DNA of 64,000 bases from Gammaproteobacteria bacterium (GTDB lineage Bacteria > Pseudomonadota > Gammaproteobacteria > Steroidobacterales > GCA-2729495), in the NCBI GenBank assembly GCA_015709695.1, contig CP054183.1, positions 1,662,992 through 1,726,991 on the forward strand. Direction: 5' to 3'. Numbering within the stretch: the stretch's first letter is position 1; every line of letters starts with the position of its first letter. Below, one piece after another: positions 8,208-16,341 of the stretch. A model generated the notes under the pieces. The model did no database searches, had not been told where the DNA came from, and saw only the letters and a program-made list of their open reading frames with translations. Both the position numbers and the translations under genes were made by a program.

Positions 8208-9680
8208 CTATCTCAGTGCACTTCGTATATCGGATCGCACCACACTGATCAATTGCTCCCCGTCCCTGCCCAGAAGCACTCCCGTATTCTTGCTGAAAAC
8301 GAATGCCAAGAGCACCCCTCCAATTCCAACGCCACTTAACAGCACCGCGGCACTTCCAATATCAATGGCCACACCCACCGCATGCGTTGCTCCTCCGAGT
8401 ACTAGCGCCGCCATTCCTATCCGCGTCGCCGGCACAAGCGCGCGAAGAACTTCTGCGATTGAGACGTCTGCCAGCCGACAACAAAGGTACGTCATGAGCA
8501 TTGCATCGAGCATTGTTGAGACAACAACGGCCCATGCAACACCGTTAATGCCCAAGCTCAGAAGTACAAATCCAAGCGAAAACACCATGGCTGCGAACAA
8601 CCACTGCCGCCATGCTCGCGTGTATGTCGCACCGAGGGCGCGCGCTGTCGGGTCCGCTACCTTATGGAGCATTCGAAATGGAACCGCCAGCGCCAAAATT
8701 TGGACAACTGCGACAGCCGCGCTCCATTGCTTTCCAAGGATCACACTCACACCCGCATCTGCGAAAAGCCAAGTAAGGACCGCCATTGGAACACTTATCA
8801 AGGAAGCACCACTAACAGCCATGAGGTAGGCCTTGGGAAGCCGGATTGTGTCACCCTGCAATCTGGCGATGACTGGAAATACAAACCTATCGAAGACCTG
8901 GCCTATATAGAAGGAGGGCATCGTGACTAGTTGGTTAGCCCTTCCATAGTGCCCAGTTGAAACAACACCGATAAAGGCCGCAACCAGATAGCTATCGGCC
9001 TGACTGCCAACGTAGCTGCCAAAGCGTGCAAAGGTTTGCCCGACACCAAACTTCAAGATCTGCTTTCCGTCTGCGAAACTGCTTGGTAGCGCAGAAAGAT
9101 TTCGATGCCTAGCCCCCAACAAGGCCGCCCTTATGGCTGCCTGACCAATCTGACCAATGATCACGGACCAATAGGATAGCCCTGACATCGCGCACCCCAC
9201 TGCAACCACCGCGTATCCAATACCGAAACTCCAGCCATCCACACGCGCCAAGAAGCGAAAATCTAACTCGCGCTGACATAAAGATTCCTGAACAGCTGAC
9301 CAGCCACGAATGAGAAAGACAACGGAAAGGACACGGATAGCTGGGATCAGGACTTCCACTCCAGTTAGCTGACCCAGGAGCGGCGCCATAAGCCAGACTA
9401 CGACTGCAACGCCAATTCCAAAGAGGCAGGACAGCAGAAATCCGGAGCCAAGCAACGACGGCGAGAGAGTTGCCGAATGAACTATGAACGGCGCAACACC
9501 GAACTCCGAGAAGGCGAGGCACAGCTGCGTTACGAGCGTCGCAATCGTTGCAACCCCAAACTCAAAGGGCGTCAACAGGCGAGCCAGTGCGACGAGCGCG
9601 ATGAGTTGTGCGCCTGTTTGGAGGACGGTACCTGATGTGGCCCACAGAAAGCTGCGGGACAGTGTCCCCGGCTTTGTCAT
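8208..9680 (-). CDS. Wzx-type oligosaccharide flippase (MOP superfamily)
   Basis: This 490-residue polytopic membrane protein has about twelve to fourteen hydrophobic segments, and its N-terminal region resembles the WzxC-like polysaccharide exporters. The early motif LARLLTPFEFGVATIATLV is characteristic of the Polysacc_synt family. It would flip undecaprenyl-linked repeat units to the periplasm for the Wzy polymerase encoded two genes downstream. It starts 59 nt after the stop of the exosortase-associated ATPase gene on the same strand, so the conserved export-control genes and the variable cassette probably share one transcript. GC content is lower than in the genes upstream. Confidence 0.9.
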   Translation of the reverse strand: MTKPGTLSRSFLWATSGTVLQTGAQLIALVALARLLTPFEFGVATIATLVTQLCLAFSEFGVAPFIVHSATLSPSLLGSGFLLSCLFGIGVAVVVWLMAPLLGQLTGVEVLIPAIRVLSVVFLIRGWSAVQESLCQRELDFRFLARVDGWSFGIGYAVVAVGCAMSGLSYWSVIIGQIGQAAIRAALLGARHRNLSALPSSFADGKQILKFGVGQTFARFGSYVGSQADSYLVAAFIGVVSTGHYGRANQLVTMPSFYIGQVFDRFVFPVIARLQGDTIRLPKAYLMAVSGASLISVPMAVLTWLFADAGVSVILGKQWSAAVAVVQILALAVPFRMLHKVADPTARALGATYTRAWRQWLFAAMVFSLGFVLLSLGINGVAWAVVVSTMLDAMLMTYLCCRLADVSIAEVLRALVPATRIGMAALVLGGATHAVGVAIDIGSAAVLLSGVGIGGVLLAFVFSKNTGVLLGRDGEQLISVVRSDIRSALR

Positions 9681-9739
9681 CGCGTGAACCTGATTTGCCG
9701 AAGAGCGCCTAGTACCTCGATCACTGACAGTCCGAGGGT

Positions 9740-10606
9740 TTATCCCGGCGATTCGCTATTGGCTGGTGAGATCCTATGCCGTCTCGCGGACCCCACCGGC
9801 AACCCCATCCGCACCCGGTCCCGCAGTACCGACCGCACCGTTGCGCCCTCGATGCGCGCCTGCTCGGCCGAGAACCCATACACCAGGCACAGGTCGCAGA
9901 GCGTGTTGACCAGCCGCGGGATGCCGTCGCTGGCGGCGGCGATGAGGCGCACGGCCTCGGGGGCAAAGACTTCGGGGCTGCCGCCGGCGACCTTCATGCG
10001 GTGGGCGATGTAGGCGGCGACGTCGCCGAAGCTGAAGGGGGCGAGGTTGTAGGCGACGGAGACGCGCTGCGTGAGCTGGCGCAGCTCGTGCTTCTTCAGC
10101 AGGTCGTGCAGCTCGGGCTGGCCGACGAGGATGAGGTGCAGCAGGTAGTCCTTCTGGGCGTTGACGTTGGAGAGCATGCGGATCTCTTCCAGGCCCTTGA
10201 CGCCGAGGTTCTGCGCCTCGTCGACGATCAGCACCACCGGGTGGCCGGCGGCGTACTCGCGGATGAGGAACTGCACGAAGTCGTCGTAGAGTTCGACCTG
10301 GGTCTTGCCCTTGTAGGGCAGGCCGTAGGCCATCATGATCCACTCGGCCATCTCGCCGAAGTTGTTGTGCGTGAAGTTGATGAGGCCGACGCGCAGCTCG
10401 GGCCCGACTTCGTCGAGCAGGCGGTTGATCAGCGTGGTCTTGCCGCAGCCGACCTCGCCGGTGATGACGGTGAAGCCCTGGCGGTTCTGGATGCTGTACT
10501 GGAGCAGCGTCAGCGCCGTGGCGTGGCGCTTGGACATGTAGAGGAACGAGGGATCGGGCAGCAGCGCGAAGGGGCGTTCCTTGAGGCCGTAGAAGCTTTC
10601 GTACAT
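9740..10606 (-). CDS. Exosortase/PEP-CTERM-associated AAA ATPase
   Basis: This 288-residue ATPase is of the ExeA-like/AAA type regularly found in exosortase A loci. The start MYESFYGLKERPF is diagnostic for the family and places the initiator at 10606 rather than at the more distal codon. Walker A GEVGCGKT is at about residues 50-57 and Walker B VVLIVDEAQNL follows; a later LVGQPEL resembles the sensor region. It follows the tyrosine kinase gene by 31 nt. In these loci the ATPase is thought to support polysaccharide export or regulation, but its exact role has not been established. Confidence 0.92.
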   Translation of the reverse strand: MYESFYGLKERPFALLPDPSFLYMSKRHATALTLLQYSIQNRQGFTVITGEVGCGKTTLINRLLDEVGPELRVGLINFTHNNFGEMAEWIMMAYGLPYKGKTQVELYDDFVQFLIREYAAGHPVVLIVDEAQNLGVKGLEEIRMLSNVNAQKDYLLHLILVGQPELHDLLKKHELRQLTQRVSVAYNLAPFSFGDVAAYIAHRMKVAGGSPEVFAPEAVRLIAAASDGIPRLVNTLCDLCLVYGFSAEQARIEGATVRSVLRDRVRMGLPVGSARRHRISPANSESPG

Positions 10607-10637
10607 CCCGTGTAACCGGCCGCGGCTGGCGCCGTCC

Positions 10638-11483
10638 CTACTCGCTGGCGAGCGAGGCGCGCTGCCTGGCGTAGCCGTAGCCACCGCGGGGCGCGTGGGC
10701 CTTGTTGAGCACGGTGCCGATCACCGGCGCGCTCTTCAGCACCTCCAGCGCCTTCTGCAGGTCCTCGCGCGAGGTGCCGCCCGCCTCGGCCACCATGAGC
10801 ATCGAATCGGTGTAGGGGGCGAAGGCGAGCGCATCGTCGGCGGCCAGGATCGGCGGCAGGTCGAACACCACGAGGCGGTCCGGATAGCGGTGCTTGATCT
10901 CGTTCACCAGCGCCACCATCTTCGGCGAGCGCAGCATCTCGGAGGAGTTCTGGATGGGCTCGCGTCCCGGCAGCACCACGAGGCGCTCGATCGACGGCGT
11001 GAACAGCATGCGGTGGACGGACACCTCGCCCTTGAGGTAGTCGCTCAGGCCCAGCTCCGGCTGGTAATTGAAGTACTGGTGCACCGAGGGCTTGCGCAGG
11101 TCGAGGTCCACCAGCAGCACGGTGTGCGTGACTTCCATCGCCAGGCTGATGGCGAGGTTGATGGCCGTCAGCGTCTTGCCGCAGCCGCTGGCCGGGCCGG
11201 TGACGGCCACCGAGGTCCAGTGGTTCTCCCGCAGGGTCTGCAGCACGCGCGTGCGCAGCATGCGGTAAGCGTCGGAGAGCTCGTGGCCGGGGACGGCGGC
11301 GACCAGGCGGTTGTCGCGCAGCACCTGCTCGGGCACGTCGACGATCCGCGTCTGCGTGTAGCGCACGCCGGTGGAAAGGTCCTGCGCGGGGTTGCCGCCG
11401 GCGGCGCCCGGCCGGGGCTCGGTGCCGAGGTTCTGCGCGCGCTCGCGCCCCGCCTGTTCCAGTGCCTTGCGAATCCGTTCCAT
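10638..11483 (-). CDS. Exosortase-associated tyrosine autokinase (BY-kinase)
   Basis: This 281-residue cytoplasmic BY-kinase domain belongs to the group associated with exosortase loci. The start MERIRKALEQA is typical. Walker A VTGPASGCGKTLTAINLA lies around residues 95-111 (Lys103), Walker A' is VLLVDLDLRKPSV, and Walker B is RLVVFDLPPIL. Such kinases pair with a Wzz-like membrane partner, encoded directly upstream (11500-13263), and control chain length and export through autophosphorylation. The usual C-terminal tyrosine cluster is thin here: only the YGYARQRASL region has candidate tyrosines. Confidence 0.93.
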   Translation of the reverse strand: MERIRKALEQAGRERAQNLGTEPRPGAAGGNPAQDLSTGVRYTQTRIVDVPEQVLRDNRLVAAVPGHELSDAYRMLRTRVLQTLRENHWTSVAVTGPASGCGKTLTAINLAISLAMEVTHTVLLVDLDLRKPSVHQYFNYQPELGLSDYLKGEVSVHRMLFTPSIERLVVLPGREPIQNSSEMLRSPKMVALVNEIKHRYPDRLVVFDLPPILAADDALAFAPYTDSMLMVAEAGGTSREDLQKALEVLKSAPVIGTVLNKAHAPRGGYGYARQRASLASE

Positions 11484-11499
11484 GGGAAGTCCTACGCCA

Positions 11500-13263
11500 T
11501 CACATGCCCAGGCGTCGCAGGGCGACGTACCAGGCCACGTCCAGGTTGATGATGAAGAAGTGGATCAGTACGGCGACCACGGCCAGCACCGCCGGCACCA
11601 CGACCAGCGCGGTGATCCGCCGTTTCTGCTTCTGCGCCTGGTCGCCGCTGTTCTGGATCAGCGGGATCTCGGCGAGCGGCGGCGAGCCCTGCACGCGCTC
11701 GATGGCGCGCGCGCTGTTGACCGAGCCGTCGAGGGATTCCGCCACCTGCGGCCAGCCGAGCGCCACCGCCAGCACCAGCACCAGCAGCAGCGCCAGCAAC
11801 ACCGGGCGGTTGGGGCTCGCCGGCACCAGCGGCATGTTCGGCGGCTCCACCAGGGTGAAGCGCTCGCCCTTCGCCTGGGTTTCCATCGCCTGGCCCATCT
11901 TCGCGGCGAACAGGCGGTCCTTGGCGTTGCGGTAGTTCTCGGCGGTGGTCACCAGCGTGCGCTGCAGGGCGGAGAGCTGGCGCTCCACGTCCGAGGTCTG
12001 CATGGCGTTGTGCTCGTAGCTGGCGATCTTCGCCTGCACCTTGGCGCGCTCGTCCCGCAGTGCGGCTGCCTTGGAATCCAGCGCCGCGCGCTGCGCCTGC
12101 ACCTGGATGTAGGCCGGGTTGGTCGGCTCGCGCGAGGGGCGGCGCGCGGACACCGGCGGCTCGGCCGCCAGCTTGCCCTCCAGCGTCTGGATCTGCCGCT
12201 GCAGCGTCAGCACCTCGGGGTGGTCGGCGCTGTAGCGCTCGCGGGCCTTGGCGAGCTGCGCCCGCAGGCTGGTGATGCGCGAGGCGGTGTCGTTCGGGCT
12301 GACGTTCTCGCCGACTTCCTGGCGCAGCGCCTCGACGTCGCGGCGCATGCGCACCACGTCGGGGTGGTCGGGGCTGTAGCGGCCCTCCAGCAAAGCGAGC
12401 TGGCTCTCCATGGCGCGCAGCTGGTCGGCCGGCGCGGCGATGCCCCGGCCATCCGGCATGATCACCGGCGCCATGGGCTCGAGCTGCGCGAGCTGCGCAT
12501 CGAGCATGATCTTCGACTGCTCGATGTCCTTGATCTGGCGGTCGATCTCCATGAGGTCGGCATCCGAACGCTGCAGCATCTGCAGGTTGAAGACGCTCTC
12601 CTCGGGCAGCGAGCCCTTGTTCTCCTGCTTCACCCTGGCGATCTGGCTCTCCAGCTCGCGCACCTGGCCGTCGAGGCGGTCCACCTCGGCCTGCATGAAC
12701 TGGCTGGTCTCGGCGGTCTGCTCGGTGCGGGCGCGGACGTTCTCGCCGAGGTAGAGGGTGACCAGCTCGTTGGCCACCTTCTGGGCGATCGCCGGGTTCT
12801 CGTGCTCGAAGCCGACGGTGAAGGCGATGGTCTGGTTGATCGGCCGTCCGCCTGCCTGCTCGGCCAGCGGCGCATCGATGACGTCGATGCGGATATCCTT
12901 CTGCACGTCCTCGACCAGCAGCAGCGTCGGCAGGTACTTGCGTTCCTTCGGGAAGAGGTCGAACTTCTCGATGATCTGCTGCAGGTTGGTGCGCGTCATG
13001 ACGCGCTGGTTGATGTACTGGATCTGCCGCGCCGCCATGGTGGTCACCGTGGTCGGCACCAGCCCGGGCGGGATCTCCGGATCCTCGATGAGGATCGTCG
13101 CATTGGAGAGGTAGCGGTTCGGCCAGAGGAAAATGGCCAGCAGGCCCAGCACCAGCAGCGCGGCCGCCGCCTTCAGGGCGGTGCCGCCACGCCGGCGCAG
13201 GGCGTCCATGTAATCCTGGAGACTCTTCGAGTCGTCCTCGGGAAGGGGAATGTCGTAAGCCAT
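11500..13263 (-). CDS. Exosortase-associated polysaccharide chain-length determinant (Wzz-like)
   Basis: This 587-residue inner-membrane co-polymerase has a first membrane segment at about residues 30-48 and a second near 557-577. Between them is a long periplasmic coiled-coil region (roughly 180-480) rich in Glu, Gln and Leu. This is the Wzz/GumC architecture of the PEP-CTERM chain-length determinant family. With the BY-kinase encoded 16 nt downstream it should set polymer length for the Wzy pathway. Within the coiled coil the phrases YSPDHPDVVRMRRDVE and YSADHPEVLTLQRQIQ form an internal repeat. A candidate sigma54 promoter lies about 140 nt upstream. Confidence 0.93.
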   Translation of the reverse strand: MAYDIPLPEDDSKSLQDYMDALRRRGGTALKAAAALLVLGLLAIFLWPNRYLSNATILIEDPEIPPGLVPTTVTTMAARQIQYINQRVMTRTNLQQIIEKFDLFPKERKYLPTLLLVEDVQKDIRIDVIDAPLAEQAGGRPINQTIAFTVGFEHENPAIAQKVANELVTLYLGENVRARTEQTAETSQFMQAEVDRLDGQVRELESQIARVKQENKGSLPEESVFNLQMLQRSDADLMEIDRQIKDIEQSKIMLDAQLAQLEPMAPVIMPDGRGIAAPADQLRAMESQLALLEGRYSPDHPDVVRMRRDVEALRQEVGENVSPNDTASRITSLRAQLAKARERYSADHPEVLTLQRQIQTLEGKLAAEPPVSARRPSREPTNPAYIQVQAQRAALDSKAAALRDERAKVQAKIASYEHNAMQTSDVERQLSALQRTLVTTAENYRNAKDRLFAAKMGQAMETQAKGERFTLVEPPNMPLVPASPNRPVLLALLLVLVLAVALGWPQVAESLDGSVNSARAIERVQGSPPLAEIPLIQNSGDQAQKQKRRITALVVVPAVLAVVAVLIHFFIINLDVAWYVALRRLGM

Positions 13264-13402
13264 GCGCGGCCTGGTGCTCCCTGGGATGGTTGTCGCCGGT
13301 TCGGGTTCTGGGTGTTCTACTCAGCGTGCCGGCGGAGTCTAGCGGACAGGCCGCCGTGGCGATGTGACCAGCCGCCCAGAAAAATGATGTAACTTGCTGT
13401 CC

Positions 13403-13418
13403 TGCTTGGTATCTGCCA
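13403..13418 (-). promoter_or_regulatory. Candidate sigma54 (-24/-12) promoter for the polysaccharide operon
   Basis: Read on the minus strand the element is TGGCAGATACCAAGCA. It has the invariant GG and GC separated by exactly ten bases, with TGGC at -24 and GCA at -12. It lies about 140 nt upstream of the chain-length determinant gene. Exosortase loci often use sigma54 with the PrsK/PrsR pair, so the location is sensible, but no PrsR gene is in this window. Confidence 0.45.
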
Positions 13419-13550
13419 GCCCGTTGGGGCGACGGGGCGAAATATAGCACTATCGCGGCGCGCCCGTCTCGGCGGCCTTGCAGTGCCCATGCATCGCCGG
13501 CCGGAGCCGGCGCAATGCAGTGTTGGCAGGGAGAATTAAGGGCCGATTAA

Positions 13551-13568
13551 GGGCCTCGACCGAGGCCC
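13551..13568 (-). terminator. Short hairpin after the PEP-CTERM gene
   Basis: The sequence gggcctcgaccgaggccc is a perfect inverted repeat with a 7-bp stem and a 4-nt loop, 25 nt past the stop of the PEP-CTERM gene. On the minus strand it is followed only by TTAAT, so it is a weak intrinsic terminator at best. Confidence 0.4.
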
Positions 13569-13593
13569 GTTGGTGTTCGGGTTGCGCCCCGGC

Positions 13594-14385
13594 TCAGGTG
13601 CGGCGACGGCGGGCGCGGGCGACGATGCCGGCGGCGCCGGTCAGGAACAGCCAGGCGGCGCCGGGCAGCGGCACGGCGGTGCTGCCGCCGAAGAAGCCGC
13701 TGGTGATGCAATCCTGCAGCCAGTCACCGTCCCAGTGGTGGTCCATGTGGCCGCGCCAGTCGTGGCGCCAGATGCGGGACCAGTCGTGCCCGCCCTTGCC
13801 GAAGGTCTGCATCGCGAAGCGCGGGCTCATGTTGTCGTCGTCGTCCCATGAGCCGCAGCCGCCGGAGTCGCACTCGCCACTGCGGAAGCCCGCCACGCGG
13901 GCGGCGAAGAACTCGTGGCCCTGCGGGCTCTTGCCGGTGGAGAGGATGGCGTAGTCCTCCGGGGTGTCGCCGTCGATGCCGGTGATCGAAAACGTCAGCG
14001 TTTCCAGGCGGGCGTTGCCCTTGCCGCGCAGCTTGATGTCGAAGCGGCCGAAGCCATCCATGCGACGGTCGTTGACCGCCTTCCAGCCCTGCGGCAGGCC
14101 GCTGATGTCCATGGCCTCGGCGTCACCGCCGGGGACCACGTTGAGGGCGAAGGACTGGATGCCGAAGTTGCTGCCGGCGATGCCGGTCAGCGGGCCGAGC
14201 ACCTGCACGGTGAAGTCGATGGCTCCGCCGGCGCCATCGGCCACATCCACCCGCAGGTAGTTGGTGCCGTCGGCGAGGACGTTGGATTGATCGAGGTAGA
14301 ACGAGAGCGACGAAGCCTGGGCGGAAACGGACAGCGCGAGCGAAGCGCAGAGCCCCGCGAAACGCGTGAACTTCAGCGAACTCAT
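13594..14385 (-). CDS. PEP-CTERM (VPLPA-type) exported protein
   Basis: This secreted protein of about 263 residues has an N-terminal signal peptide ending near SAQASS. Its C-terminal sorting tail VPLPGAAWLFLTGAAGIV is followed by an Arg-rich end, the tripartite signal recognised by an exosortase. The middle resembles a cohesin/beta-sandwich-like domain (YLRVDVADGAGGAIDFTVQV) and then a His/Trp/Asp-rich stretch near residues 195-235 (for example HDWRGHMDHHWDGDW) that may bind metal. The ATG at 14385 is preferred over 14394 because AAGGGGG is then correctly spaced. It is probably an extracellular or matrix protein made with the neighbouring exopolysaccharide. Confidence 0.85.
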   Translation of the reverse strand: MSSLKFTRFAGLCASLALSVSAQASSLSFYLDQSNVLADGTNYLRVDVADGAGGAIDFTVQVLGPLTGIAGSNFGIQSFALNVVPGGDAEAMDISGLPQGWKAVNDRRMDGFGRFDIKLRGKGNARLETLTFSITGIDGDTPEDYAILSTGKSPQGHEFFAARVAGFRSGECDSGGCGSWDDDDNMSPRFAMQTFGKGGHDWSRIWRHDWRGHMDHHWDGDWLQDCITSGFFGGSTAVPLPGAAWLFLTGAAGIVARARRRRT

Positions 14386-14589
14386 GGTTGCCATCCCCCT
14401 TCACCTGCGGCGCAGCCGGCATCGGCCAGCGCGCTTGGAGTTGTTCTTGGACAGCAACTTAGCAAACGCGAATGCCCGCCAGCAAGCCGTTTTGGACATA
14501 ACGCCCGCGCGCCCCGGTGCCGCCCTGCGCACCCTCCCGACCCACCTGGTCGGCAACTCCCAACCGAACCGTAACACCGGCACCGGAAT

Positions 14590-15432
14590 TCACTCCAACT
14601 TATTGTTTAGTCGACGGGTGACGGTGGCGAGCTGGGTTTGCTGCGCGGGGGTCAGGGGCGCCGCCACGGCCAGGGCCAGCAGCCAGAGGCAGTGGACATG
14701 GTCGTAGAGCCGGCGGGCGAGCGTCAGCCGCACCACGGGGACGCGCGCCGCGGCGCCGAAATAGGCGCGGGTCAGCCGCCCGGCCAGGGCCGCCGGCAGG
14801 CGGTGGTGCTGGAGGAGGACGGCGAGGTCGAACAGCGGGTCACCGAGCGCGGCGTATTCCCAGTCGATCAGCAGCGGCTTGCGCAGGCCGACGACATTGG
14901 CGGGGATGGGATCGTGGTGGCACAGCGTGGATGGCCCCTGCAGGCAGTCCGCCATCAGCCGCCGCGCGGCGCGCGCGAGCTGCCGGGCATGGCGGCCGCC
15001 CGCGCGCCGCGCATAGCCGTCGAGGCTCGCCTCGAGGTCCAGCGGCTGGCCCGGCAGGCGTGACTCGTGCAAGCGCCGCAGCAGCCCGGCCAGCGTCTCG
15101 ATGCGCCCGGGCAGCGCCAGCTCCGCCGCGCGCCAGGCACGGCCCGGGGCATGGCGCGTGACCAGCACCGCGGGCGGGCCCGGCCAGAGCAGGAGCGGCT
15201 CCGGTGCGATGCCGGCGGCGGCCGCCGCCGACCAGGCGGCGAATTCCACGCCGCGATCGGGGGCGAAGCCCGCGGCCAGCGGCTCGTCGATGCGCAAGAC
15301 GAAGCGCTCGGCGCCACGTCCGGCGAGCCAGCTCGATTTCAGCGGACCCGCGTGCAGCCGGTGCAGCAGGCGCAGGCCACGCAGTCCGTGCCGGCCCGAG
15401 CCTGCCCGGCGCAGTGCCGCCTCGGGCGTCAT
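14590..15432 (-). CDS. Thiamine-kinase-like phosphotransferase (APH/choline kinase fold)
   Basis: This 280-residue kinase has an aminoglycoside-phosphotransferase fold. The catalytic loop CHHDPIPANVV contains the Asp base, and LLIDWEYAALGDPLFDLA is the Mg-binding DxD-type segment. It starts ATG at 15432, overlapping the TGA of pnuT in an ATGA junction, so it is translationally coupled to it. Its place as the last gene of a TPP-riboswitch operon indicates phosphorylation of imported thiamine to thiamine monophosphate or a related salvage step. An alternative substrate such as choline is possible but less likely here. A frame reading open to 15984 only reflects high GC. Confidence 0.85.
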   Translation of the reverse strand: MTPEAALRRAGSGRHGLRGLRLLHRLHAGPLKSSWLAGRGAERFVLRIDEPLAAGFAPDRGVEFAAWSAAAAAGIAPEPLLLWPGPPAVLVTRHAPGRAWRAAELALPGRIETLAGLLRRLHESRLPGQPLDLEASLDGYARRAGGRHARQLARAARRLMADCLQGPSTLCHHDPIPANVVGLRKPLLIDWEYAALGDPLFDLAVLLQHHRLPAALAGRLTRAYFGAAARVPVVRLTLARRLYDHVHCLWLLALAVAAPLTPAQQTQLATVTRRLNNKLE

Positions 15433-16049
15433 GCGGGCTGCGCCACGAGATCGCGGCGCCAGGCGCGGTAACCGCGCAGGATCAGCAGCAGGTACAGCCC
15501 GAAGAGCAGCACCGTCAGCCACAGGCCGCGCTGCGCGTAGATCCACATCGAGGCGCTGTCGATGACGAACCACCACAGCCAGTTCTCCAGCAGCTTGCGC
15601 GCCACCATCCAGGTGGCCAGCACCGAGGCCCAGGCGACCAGCGCATCGGCGTAGGGCAGCGCCGCCGGTGTCCAGGCGGCGAGCAGCGCGCCGTTGGCGA
15701 GGCCGAGCGCGAGGACCAGCAACAGCGCCTGCCCCTGCCGGCGCAGGGGCCAGCGCGTCACCGGCAGCGGCCGGGCCGGGCGCGCCCAGTGCAGCCAGCC
15801 GTAGACGGAGACGCCGATGTAGAAGAGCTGCAGCACGGCTTCGCTGTACAGCGCGGCGCGGAAGAACAGCAGCAGGTAGATCAGCGTGCTGGCGATGCCC
15901 GCCGCCCAGCACCAGATGTTCTGGCGGATGGCGAGCAGCAGGTAGGCGATGGCGAGTACCACGGCGAGCGCCTCCCAGGGCCATAGCGCCGCGACCTGCG
16001 CGAGGATCTGCCCGCCGGCTGGACCCAGCGGCTCAGTGGCCGGCGCCAT
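15429..16049 (-). CDS. pnuT: PnuT thiamine transporter (PnuC family)
   Basis: This 206-residue inner-membrane protein has about seven hydrophobic helices. The PnuC-family signature WCWAAGIASTLIYLLLFF and the following AVLQLFYIGVSVYGWLHW are clear. PnuC paralogues preceded by TPP riboswitches import thiamine (PnuT) rather than nicotinamide riboside, by facilitated diffusion with trapping by phosphorylation. Here a kinase gene follows with a 4-nt overlap, matching that mechanism. The start overlaps the end of the thiamine-binding protein gene by 17 nt. Confidence 0.92.
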   Translation of the reverse strand: MAPATEPLGPAGGQILAQVAALWPWEALAVVLAIAYLLLAIRQNIWCWAAGIASTLIYLLLFFRAALYSEAVLQLFYIGVSVYGWLHWARPARPLPVTRWPLRRQGQALLLVLALGLANGALLAAWTPAALPYADALVAWASVLATWMVARKLLENWLWWFVIDSASMWIYAQRGLWLTVLLFGLYLLLILRGYRAWRRDLVAQPA

Positions 16050-16314
16050 CGATTCCCGGCGCCGAGCCGATGGCGAGGTCCGCGTTCAGGTACTTGACGA
16101 CGAAGGCCATGGCGCCGGGGCCAGCCATGCTCGCCTGCATGCAGCGGTCGATCGCGCCGGTGACGGCGGCGAACTCACCGCGCAGCTGCGTGCTCATCTG
16201 GTTGCTGATGACCTCGATCCCCGGCTGGCGGCGCAGGTGGAAGATGAACTCGGTGATGGTGGTGACGAACTGCTCGTTGAGCGGGTACAGGCTGATCTCG
16301 GCGGTGATGCGCAT
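16033..16314 (-). CDS. YkoF-like/MTH1187-family thiamine-binding protein
   Basis: This is a small protein of 93 residues with the ferredoxin-like fold of the YkoF/MTH1187 family: it begins RITAEISLYPLNEQF and later has GIEVISNQMSTQLRGEF. Family members bind thiamine or its hydroxymethylpyrimidine part. It carries no signal peptide, so a cytoplasmic buffering or delivery role is likely. It lies between the TonB receptor and the PnuT transporter, supporting thiamine as ligand. The gene is only 27 nt after the receptor gene, so the same riboswitch should control it. Confidence 0.82.
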   Translation of the reverse strand: MRITAEISLYPLNEQFVTTITEFIFHLRRQPGIEVISNQMSTQLRGEFAAVTGAIDRCMQASMAGPGAMAFVVKYLNADLAIGSAPGIDGAGH

Positions 16315-16341
16315 GCTGCTCTCCTCGGAAACGGGTGGCGG

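Larger units (their letters stand above)
13264..13593 (-). other. Intergenic region between chain-length gene and PEP-CTERM gene
   Basis: This is the only gap above 300 nt in the window. It contains a candidate sigma54 promoter (13403-13418) reading towards the chain-length gene and a short hairpin (13551-13568) just past the upstream PEP-CTERM gene. I see no convincing small coding frame in it. The stretch 13481-13530 is GC-rich with short inverted repeats around gccggccggagccggc, whose function I cannot state. Confidence 0.6.

Noticed and set aside
11371-13392. A 673-codon open frame opposite the chain-length gene
   Set aside because: Its composition mirrors the sense coiled coil (Leu/His/Arg-rich) and it has no start site or domain.
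14590-15984. Reading the thiamine-kinase-like gene as a 464-residue fusion
   Set aside because: The upstream part is an out-of-frame copy of pnuT; the ATGA overlap at 15429-15432 marks the real start.
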